NCBI RefSeq assembly: GCF_000971055.1
Contig: NZ_LARW01000047.1
Location: 1 to 64,000 of the forward strand
Origin: Sphingomonas sp. SRS2
GTDB lineage: Bacteria; Pseudomonadota; Alphaproteobacteria; Sphingomonadales; Sphingomonadaceae
DNA: 64,000 nucleotides
Direction: 5' to 3'
Shown here: positions 57,943 through 64,000 of the stretch, piece by piece
How positions within the stretch are numbered: the first letter of the stretch is position 1
How the letters are laid out: each line of letters begins with the position of its first letter
Notes under the pieces: generated by a model
Seen by the model: only the letters and a program-made list of their open reading frames with translations
Database searches by the model: none
Told to the model about the DNA's origin: nothing
Program-made: the position numbers and the translations under genes

Positions 57943-60900
57943 TGCGGGGCAAGGGTTTCGGATTTGGCGGGGCGCTTCTCGCCGTCGCCATGCTCGCTGC
58001 GCCGACGGGCGCGCCGGCCGCAACACAGCCGGGCGCGCTTTCGCTGCGCAACAGCTTCCGGATCGGGTCGACCGGGGTGCTCTGCACCGCGCAGAACCGC
58101 GCGGTCAGCCCCAATCTGGCCGGCATGTTCGATCGCGGCTACCGGATCGTCTGTCGCGATGCGGCAGCGCCGGTTGGCCGGCTCTTCGCGCTGCGCAGCG
58201 GCGCCGACGATCCCGTGGAACGCGTCGGCAAGAACACCGACACCCCGGTCAATTGCGCAGCCCCCAAATCGGTGACGATCGGCGCGCTGAGCAACGTCGA
58301 GGAACGCGAGTGCGTCGATCCGACCAACCAGCTCGCCTATAAGAGCTATGCCTATAGCAAGGGCCGCGTCGTCTACATCGCCGATGGCCTCGGGGGCTAT
58401 GACAGCGCGCTTCAGCTCGGCCTCCAGACGATCGTCGCCGACGCGATCGTCAAGGGCGAGGTTCAGGTCGCGACCACGTCTGCCGGCGATCCGGCGGCGT
58501 TCGCGCGCGTTCAAGCGGGCGCGCTCGACAGCGACAGCGCGCTTTCCGAAGCCTATGCGCGCAACAATGACGGCTCCTATGCCGAAGCCGCGGAATTCTT
58601 CGAGGCGCTCGTCGAGCGCGATTCGAGCAGCGTCCGGGGCGACGCCCGGCTGTCCGAATATCTCGCCAACCAGGCGCTCCAGGAATCGAACCAGCGCAAT
58701 TTCTCGGCGGCTGACGCGCTGTTCGCACGGGCCTCGACGCCCAGCGCGCTCGCCGATCCGATCACCGGGCGCATGCTGCGCAACTTCTACGCGATCCATT
58801 TCCTCAACCAGAACAAGCTCAAGGACGCGATCGAGCAGTTGTCGAAGCCGGTGGCCGAGGTCGAGTCGAAGGTTGCCGCCGACACCAAGCTCAAGACCGG
58901 CGAGATTTCGGGCGACATCGCCGAAGATCTCAACCGTGAGAGCAAGGAGATGAACAATCTCGGCGGAGCGCTCGACGGGCAGCTCCAGCCGTTCGAGCGC
59001 GCGCAGGTGCTCGACGCACAGGCGCTCCAGCTGCGTGGCGTGGCATTCCGCATCAACAAGAATTACCCGAAGGCGCGTGAAGCGTTCGGCCAAGCGGTCG
59101 ATGCGATGCAGGCGGTCCGGGAGGGTAAGCTGAACAGCACCGGCTGGCTGCGGTCGAACATCCAGAACGAACTGGCGCTGGTCGCCGAGGTCGAGGGCAA
59201 TATTCCCGAGGCCGAGCGGCTCTATGCCGATGCGCTTCAGGTGGTAGAGATCCAGCATCCGAACACCGCGATCTCGCTCGGCGCCAAGGCGCGCTTCGCC
59301 GGCTTCCTGAGCCGCCATGGCCAGGGCGACCGCGCGATGACGATGTATGGCGAGGTCATTTCGGCGGCGGAGAACCTGCCCGGCGCGATGAGCTCGATCC
59401 GCTCGCTGCTGCGTCCCTATTTCCGCCTGCTCGCCGAACGCTCGTCGACCGATCCCCGCGCGGTCTCGCTGATGTTCAGCGCGAGCCAGGTGATGCTGCG
59501 TCCCGGCATCGCCCAGACCCAGGCGCTGCTCGCGCGCGAGCTTTCGGGTGGCGATGACGAGGCCGCGAGCCTGTTCCGCCAGTCGGTGACGCTGTCGCGC
59601 TACATAGCCCGGGCTACCGGCGACATCGCGCGCATCACATCGACGCCGGCGTCGGTCGACAGGGCCGCGCTGACTGAGGCGCAGACCCGTCTCGCCCGCT
59701 ATTCGCGCGACCAGACGGTGCTGCAGGGCAAGCTCGGCAAATTCCCACGCTACCGGGTGCTGTCGCCGCAGACCATGTCGGTCGAAGAGCTTCATAAGGC
59801 GCTGCGTCCGGGCGACGGCTATTACAAGGTCACGCTCGTTTCGCAGGACATCTATGCGATGTTCGTGACCCGCGATGTTGCGCGCGCCTGGCGGCTCGAC
59901 ATGACCACCAAGCAGCTCGAGGACATCGTCGCGCAGATCCGCGATTCGGTGGTGAAGATCGAGAACGGCCAGGTCGCGACCTATCCGTTCGACGTGGTGC
60001 TCGCGCGCAAGCTCTATGTCTCGCTGATGGGACCGGTCGACGCCGATCTCCACAAGGTCAGCAACTTCATCTTCGAGCCCGATGGTCCGCTGCTCCAGCT
60101 GCCGGCCAATCTGCTGCCGATCGAGCAGGCCGGTGTCGACGCCTATCTGGCGCGGCTCAAGAAGCCCAAGGCCGACGAATTCGATTTCCGCGGCGTCGCC
60201 TGGCTCGGCCGCAACCGCGACGTGTCGACCGTGGTCAGCCCGCGTTCGTTCGTCGATGGGCGCGATGTCGCCAGCTCGAAGGCGGTGAAGGGCTATATCG
60301 GCCTTGGCGAGAACAGCCGCCCGGGGCTCAATCCGTTCTTCGTGCCGCCGCCCGCCATGAACGATAACTGCGCGTGGCCGCTCAGCAACTGGAACAATCC
60401 GATCTCGTCGTCGGAGCTGTTCCTCGCCAGCGGGATCATCGGTAAGGATAAATCGGCGCTGATTACCGGGGGCGACTTCTCGGACTCGACGATCCAGGGC
60501 CGCACCGATCTGTCCGATTATCGGATCATCCACTTCGCGACCCATGGCCTCGTCACCGCGCCGCGCCCCGAATGCCCCTCTCGCCCGGCGCTGCTGACCT
60601 CGTTCGGCGGCGGCACCTCGGACGGGCTGCTGTCGTTCAAGGAGATCTTCGACCTCAAGCTCGACGCCGACGTCGTGATCCTGTCGGCTTGCGATACCGC
60701 CGGCATGGCGACGGTCTCCGCGACGCGCGAGGCTGGCGTCACCACGGGCGGCAACTTCGCGCTCGATGGCCTGGTCCGCGCCTTCGTCGGTGCGGGCGCG
60801 CGCACGGTGATCGCCAGCCATTGGCCGGTCCCCGACGACTTCAACGCCACCAAGCGGCTGATCACCGGCCTGTTCACCGCGCCAGCGGGAACCGGCATGG

Positions 60901-61055
60901 CGACAGCAATGCGCAAGGCGCAGATCGGTCTGATGGACGATGCAGACACCTCGCATCCCTATTACTGGTCGGCGTTCGCGATCGTCGGCGATGGCGAGCG
61001 CGCGCTGCTCCCGATGTCGAGCGTGCCGGGCAGCACGGTGCAGGCCACGCGTTGA
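57942..61055 (+). CDS. Exported TPR-CHAT protein (caspase-like protease)
   Basis: 1037 residues. Signal peptide (FGGALLAVAMLAAPTGAPA), a helical TPR-like region at about 195-490 (NNDGSYAEAAEFFEALVERD, NYPKAREAFGQAVDAMQ), and a C-terminal CHAT domain at about 720-1025. The caspase-type dyad is intact: H868 in IIHFATHGLV and C917 in ILSACDTAGM, followed by FVGAGARTVIASHWPVPD. The ATG at 57942 shares its A with the tpsA stop; a GTG 3 nt earlier is an alternative. AGGGGGG upstream lies inside tpsA. Likely periplasmic; it may process or guard the co-encoded exoprotein (inference). Confidence 0.88.
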   Translation: MRGKGFGFGGALLAVAMLAAPTGAPAATQPGALSLRNSFRIGSTGVLCTAQNRAVSPNLAGMFDRGYRIVCRDAAAPVGRLFALRSGADDPVERVGKNTDTPVNCAAPKSVTIGALSNVEERECVDPTNQLAYKSYAYSKGRVVYIADGLGGYDSALQLGLQTIVADAIVKGEVQVATTSAGDPAAFARVQAGALDSDSALSEAYARNNDGSYAEAAEFFEALVERDSSSVRGDARLSEYLANQALQESNQRNFSAADALFARASTPSALADPITGRMLRNFYAIHFLNQNKLKDAIEQLSKPVAEVESKVAADTKLKTGEISGDIAEDLNRESKEMNNLGGALDGQLQPFERAQVLDAQALQLRGVAFRINKNYPKAREAFGQAVDAMQAVREGKLNSTGWLRSNIQNELALVAEVEGNIPEAERLYADALQVVEIQHPNTAISLGAKARFAGFLSRHGQGDRAMTMYGEVISAAENLPGAMSSIRSLLRPYFRLLAERSSTDPRAVSLMFSASQVMLRPGIAQTQALLARELSGGDDEAASLFRQSVTLSRYIARATGDIARITSTPASVDRAALTEAQTRLARYSRDQTVLQGKLGKFPRYRVLSPQTMSVEELHKALRPGDGYYKVTLVSQDIYAMFVTRDVARAWRLDMTTKQLEDIVAQIRDSVVKIENGQVATYPFDVVLARKLYVSLMGPVDADLHKVSNFIFEPDGPLLQLPANLLPIEQAGVDAYLARLKKPKADEFDFRGVAWLGRNRDVSTVVSPRSFVDGRDVASSKAVKGYIGLGENSRPGLNPFFVPPPAMNDNCAWPLSNWNNPISSSELFLASGIIGKDKSALITGGDFSDSTIQGRTDLSDYRIIHFATHGLVTAPRPECPSRPALLTSFGGGTSDGLLSFKEIFDLKLDADVVILSACDTAGMATVSATREAGVTTGGNFALDGLVRAFVGAGARTVIASHWPVPDDFNATKRLITGLFTAPAGTGMATAMRKAQIGLMDDADTSHPYYWSAFAIVGDGERALLPMSSVPGSTVQATR

Positions 61056-61160
61056 CACAATCGGTCTCCGAGACGCTCGGGTGAATCCCGGCGACTGATG
61101 TAGAAGCGGCGGCACGCCCAGATTTCGTTTCGCCGTCGCGGCTGGACATTGTTTTATCTA

Positions 61161-61175
61161 GAACATAGATAGAAC
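61161..61175. promoter_or_regulatory. Alphaproteobacterial SOS (LexA) box
   Basis: GAAC-ATAGATA-GAAC is an exact GAAC-N7-GAAC direct repeat (GTTC-N7-GTTC on the other strand), the LexA site of alphaproteobacteria. It ends 2 bp before the ATG of the radical SAM gene, in an AT-rich stretch that should hold the promoter. LexA bound here would block transcription of both downstream repair genes until DNA damage. Confidence 0.8.
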
Positions 61176-61177
61176 AA

Positions 61178-62413
61178 ATGGGCCAGCTCGACACAAGGCA
61201 GAAGCTAGAAATCCTCGCCGATGCCGCCAAATATGACGCGTCCTGTTCCTCGTCGGGGACATCGAAGCGCGATTCGGCGGGGCAGGCGAAGGGGATCGGA
61301 TCGACCGAAGGCATGGGCATCTGCCACGCCTATGCGCCCGATGGCCGCTGCATATCGCTGCTCAAGATATTGCTGACCAACAGCTGCATCTTCGACTGCC
61401 ATTACTGCATCAACCGTAAGAGCTCGAACGTCCGCCGGGCGCGTTTCTCGGCGCGCGAGGTGGTCGATCTCACCCTCGCCTTTTACCGGCGCAACTATAT
61501 CGAAGGCCTGTTTCTCTCCTCGGGGATCATCCGATCGTCCGACTACACGATGGAACAGATCGTCGAGGTGGCGCGGTCGCTGCGCGAGGACCATCAGTTT
61601 CGCGGCTATATCCATCTCAAGACGATCCCCGATGCTGATCCCGCGCTGATCGAGGCGGCGGGCCGGCATGCCGACCGCATCTCGATCAATGTCGAGCTGC
61701 CGACCGACGCGGGTCTCGCCCGGCTTGCGCCCGAAAAATCCTCGGCGGGTATCCGGACTGCCATGGCGGGGATGAAGACGGCAATTGAGGACGGAGGCGA
61801 TGCGCGCCGCCGCTATAAATCCGCCCCAAGCTTCGCCCCCGCAGGGCAGTCGACGCAGATGATCGTCGGCGCCGACGCCGCCAACGATCGCGACATCATG
61901 CGCACTGCGAGTAATCTCTACGACCGCTTCGCGCTGCGTCGCGTCTATTATTCGGCATTCAGCCCGATCCCGGATGCTTCGGCGATCCTGCCGCTCAAGC
62001 GCCCGCCGCTGATGCGCGAGCACCGCCTCTACCAGTCCGACTGGATGATGCGCTTCTATGGCTACAAGCCCGGCGAGGTAGCGGCGGCGACCGACGAGCA
62101 GGGGATGCTGCCGCTCGATATCGATCCCAAGCTGGCTTGGGCGTTGCAGGCGCGCGAGCAGTTTCCGGTCGATATCAACCGCGCCCCGCGCGAATGGCTG
62201 CTGCGCGTGCCAGGGCTCGGCACCAAGGCCGTCGACGCGATCCTCATGTCGCGGCGCTGGCGCAAGCTGACCCTCACCGATGTCGGGCGGCTGTCGCGTT
62301 CGATCGCCAAACTCAGGCCCTTCATCGTCACCAGCGACTGGCGGCCGACCGGGCTGATCGACCGGATCGATCTGCGCGCGCGCGTGACCGAGCAGTTGGA
62401 GCTGTTCGGCTGA
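61178..62413 (+). CDS. Putative DNA modification/repair radical SAM protein
   Basis: 411 residues. The [4Fe-4S] motif is C70-x3-C74-x2-C77 (NSCIFDCHYC), with a radical SAM barrel after it and a helix-hairpin-helix DNA-binding motif near the C-terminus (LLRVPGLGTKAVDAIL). This family is regularly encoded next to a DUF4130-UdgX protein, as here, and is thought to act on DNA; the reaction is unknown. The start ATG abuts the SOS box, so the mRNA is either leaderless or starts very close to it. The gap to udgX is 82 bp. Confidence 0.88.
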   Translation: MGQLDTRQKLEILADAAKYDASCSSSGTSKRDSAGQAKGIGSTEGMGICHAYAPDGRCISLLKILLTNSCIFDCHYCINRKSSNVRRARFSAREVVDLTLAFYRRNYIEGLFLSSGIIRSSDYTMEQIVEVARSLREDHQFRGYIHLKTIPDADPALIEAAGRHADRISINVELPTDAGLARLAPEKSSAGIRTAMAGMKTAIEDGGDARRRYKSAPSFAPAGQSTQMIVGADAANDRDIMRTASNLYDRFALRRVYYSAFSPIPDASAILPLKRPPLMREHRLYQSDWMMRFYGYKPGEVAAATDEQGMLPLDIDPKLAWALQAREQFPVDINRAPREWLLRVPGLGTKAVDAILMSRRWRKLTLTDVGRLSRSIAKLRPFIVTSDWRPTGLIDRIDLRARVTEQLELFG

Positions 62414-62495
62414 TCGTCATGATTTCTCTTTCCGTCATCGGCGACAAAGACCGTGAGATCCCGGCGTTCACAGCGATGATGAGGCGAGGGTGACG

Positions 62496-63857
62496 ATGTA
62501 CCGCTTCCCCTTGGCCCGCCCCGACGATGTCGACGCCTGGCGCGGATCCGCCCGGGCTGCGGCGCTCGCCAATGTCGCGCCGGACGACATTAGCTGGACG
62601 GTCGAAGGGGAAACCGGCGATCTGTTCGGCGGCGCCAGCGGTGATACGCTGCCCGCAGCGACCCTGCCCCCTTTTACCGTGCCTAAAAGATTTCTCGATC
62701 TTGCCGGCGATGTGGCGCTGCACCGCGATCCGCAACGCTTCGCGCTGCTCTATGCGATGCTGCTCCGCCTGCGCGACCATCCTGGGGCGATCGATGACGA
62801 GGCCGATCCGCTGCGCCGCCGGCTCGACCTGCTGGCCAAGGAGGTGCGGCGCGATATCCACAAGATGCGCGCCTTTGTCCGCTTCCGCGAGATCGATGGG
62901 GCCTATGTCGCCTGGTTCGAGCCCGCGCATCATATCGTCCGGGCCAATGCCGGCTTCTTCATGCGCCGGTTTGCGACGATGCGCTGGTCGATCCTGACGC
63001 CGGATCTGTCGATCCACTGGGATGGCGAGACGTTGCGCGAGGCCCCCGGAGCAACGCGCGCGGATGCGCCGGACGGCGATCCGGTCGAGGATCTGTGGAA
63101 GGGCTATTATGCTTCGATCTTCAATCCCGCGCGGTTGAAGACAGGTACGATGCTAAAGGAAATGCCGCGCCGCTATTGGGCCAACATGCCCGAAACCGCG
63201 TTGATACCCCAATTGGTCGCAGGCGCGCAGGCGCGCGAGACCCGGATGGTGGACAGGATCGTGACTGGCGGCAACATGACGAAATCGCTTGAGGCGCTGC
63301 GCGAGGAGGCCGCGCATTGTACGCGCTGCGGCCTTTACAAATGCGCTACGCAGACCGTGTTCGGCGAGGGCCCTGCCGATGCTGATATCATGATCGTCGG
63401 TGAACAGCCCGGCGATCAGGAGGATCTCGCGGGCAAGCCGTTCGTCGGACCAGCCGGGCAGATGCTCGACCGCGCGATGGCGGCGGCGGGGGTAGATCGT
63501 TCGCGCGTCTACGTCACGAATGCGGTGAAGCATTTCAAGTTCGAACCGCGCGGCAAGCGTCGCATCCATGCCAAGCCCAATGCCGGCGAGATTAGCGCGT
63601 GCCGCTGGTGGATCGATCAGGAGCGGGCGATCATCACGCCGAAGCGGACGATCATGCTCGGCACGACCGCAATCCATTCGCTGCTGGGAAAGTCGCTGAC
63701 GCTGACCTCGCAGCGCGGGCGCGATCTGGTGCTGCCCGATGGCGGCGTTGCGCGCGCGACGATCCATCCGAGCTTCCTGCTGCGCATGCCCGATAAGAGC
63801 CGCGCCGATGAGGAGTTCGCGATGTTTGTCGAGGATCTAAAGGCGGCGGCAAAGTAA
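62496..63857 (+). CDS. udgX: UdgX-family uracil-DNA binding protein with N-terminal DUF4130 domain
   Basis: 453 residues. The N-terminal about 240 residues form the DUF4130-type domain paired with the radical SAM protein. The C-terminal part is family 4-like uracil-DNA glycosylase: iron-sulphur cysteines in CTRCGLYKCA, motif A GEQPGDQEDLAGKPFVGPAG and motif B HPSFLLRMPD. The UdgX-specific insert GKRRIHAKPN carries H358, equivalent to the His that forms a covalent bond with the abasic sugar. UdgX therefore binds uracil sites irreversibly. The ATG at 62496 has AGGG 5 nt upstream. Confidence 0.93.
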   Translation: MYRFPLARPDDVDAWRGSARAAALANVAPDDISWTVEGETGDLFGGASGDTLPAATLPPFTVPKRFLDLAGDVALHRDPQRFALLYAMLLRLRDHPGAIDDEADPLRRRLDLLAKEVRRDIHKMRAFVRFREIDGAYVAWFEPAHHIVRANAGFFMRRFATMRWSILTPDLSIHWDGETLREAPGATRADAPDGDPVEDLWKGYYASIFNPARLKTGTMLKEMPRRYWANMPETALIPQLVAGAQARETRMVDRIVTGGNMTKSLEALREEAAHCTRCGLYKCATQTVFGEGPADADIMIVGEQPGDQEDLAGKPFVGPAGQMLDRAMAAAGVDRSRVYVTNAVKHFKFEPRGKRRIHAKPNAGEISACRWWIDQERAIITPKRTIMLGTTAIHSLLGKSLTLTSQRGRDLVLPDGGVARATIHPSFLLRMPDKSRADEEFAMFVEDLKAAAK

Positions 63858-63866
63858 ATCCGCGAG

Positions 63867-63899
63867 GCCCTCTCCGGCAAAGGGGGAACCGGAGAGGGC
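63867..63899. terminator. Hairpin between convergent udgX and the edge gene
   Basis: GCCCTCTCCGG at 63867-63877 pairs perfectly over 11 bp with CCGGAGAGGGC at 63889-63899 around an 11-nt loop. It lies between two convergent genes. No T-run, so probably Rho-assisted or a boundary palindrome. Confidence 0.6.
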
Positions 63900-63920
63900 G
63901 CGCGGGTTAGCGGTTGAAGA

Positions 63921-64000
63921 TCAGATGCCGACGCCGCTCAACAGACCGAAGGCCTGAAGCAGCCACAGGATCACGACGATGATCACGACGGCGTTGAGGA
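63921..64000 (-). CDS. Small hydrophobic membrane protein (5' end outside the window)
   Basis: Only the last 26 codons are in view. They encode a single hydrophobic helix (NAVVIIVVILWLLQAFGLL) and end SGVGI before the stop at 63921-63923. This resembles the short Thivi_2564-type membrane proteins of about 50 residues. The frame is open to the window edge. Function unknown. Confidence 0.6.
   Translation of the reverse strand, partial: LNAVVIIVVILWLLQAFGLLSGVGI

Noticed and set aside
57942-61055. CHAT protein considered as part of a CRISPR-linked (Craspase-type) system
   Set aside because: No cas gene or array in the window, and the protein carries a signal peptide.
57936-61115. 1059-codon open frame on the minus strand opposite the CHAT gene
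   Set aside because: It mirrors a gene with clear domains and has low-complexity Arg/Asp-rich sequence; long antisense frames are expected in DNA with this GC content.
62430-62485. Possible degenerate third copy of the 90-bp GTCAT repeat between the radical SAM gene and udgX
   Set aside because: Only short words (GTCATCGGCG, GAGATCCCGGCG) match and the second half is missing; too weak to call.

Overview
The window is high-GC chromosomal DNA of an alphaproteobacterium, most probably a member of the Sphingomonadales. Pointers are the two-subunit glycine dehydrogenase (GcvPA/GcvPB), AddAB instead of RecBCD, a DivL-type pseudokinase with tyrosine at the histidine site, the AmgK-MurU muramic acid recycling pair, a GAAC-N7-GAAC SOS box of the alphaproteobacterial type, and dispersed intergenic palindromes of the kind common in sphingomonads. 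Genes are tightly packed, with many ATGA or TGATG overlaps. I saw no tRNA, rRNA, CRISPR array, transposase or phage gene.

Layout. 1-6.3 kb: double cold-shock protein (5' end outside the window), pgi, a soluble chemoreceptor-like Cache protein, rluB-type pseudouridine synthase, rsmD, a TetR regulator and a DUF938 methyltransferase. 6.3-11.1 kb: the glycine cleavage operon gcvT-gcvH-gcvPA-gcvPB on the minus strand behind a tandem glycine riboswitch. 11.3-22.7 kb: a lipoprotein, ispH-thrB-rnhA, a hybrid histidine kinase, a DUF454 protein, secA, argJ, a glutathione transferase and an inositol-monophosphatase-family enzyme. 22.8-34.3 kb: a long minus-strand run divL-tsaE-amgK-murU-addB-addA-trxA covering cell-cycle signalling, tRNA modification, wall recycling and break repair. 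34.4-41.0 kb: a 29-codon membrane microprotein and an RND efflux operon (fusion protein, pump, outer-membrane channel), facing a TetR repressor across a perfect 20-bp palindrome. The fusion-protein gene is frameshifted by an 8-bp tandem duplication. 41.0-49.5 kb: ahcY with a palindromic operator candidate, a secreted protein, YqgE, a peroxiredoxin, AMP nucleosidase, a CheY/CheB pair, an AT-rich island and a FixJ-type regulator. 49.5-64 kb: a BtuB-like receptor under a cobalamin riboswitch, then the most interesting locus, then an SOS-boxed DNA repair pair (radical SAM protein and UdgX), and the 3' end of a small membrane protein.

The best candidate for an underdescribed system is the operon at 51986-61055. 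A TpsB outer-membrane transporter is followed 2 bp later by a 1392-residue TpsA-type exoprotein with a glycine-rich beta-repeat body, an Ig-like module and a polyproline stalk. That gene overlaps a signal-peptide-bearing TPR-CHAT protein whose His/Cys dyad is intact. The arrangement suggests a secreted adhesin with its own exported caspase-like protease. The second candidate is the SOS-box-controlled radical SAM plus UdgX pair at 61161-63857.
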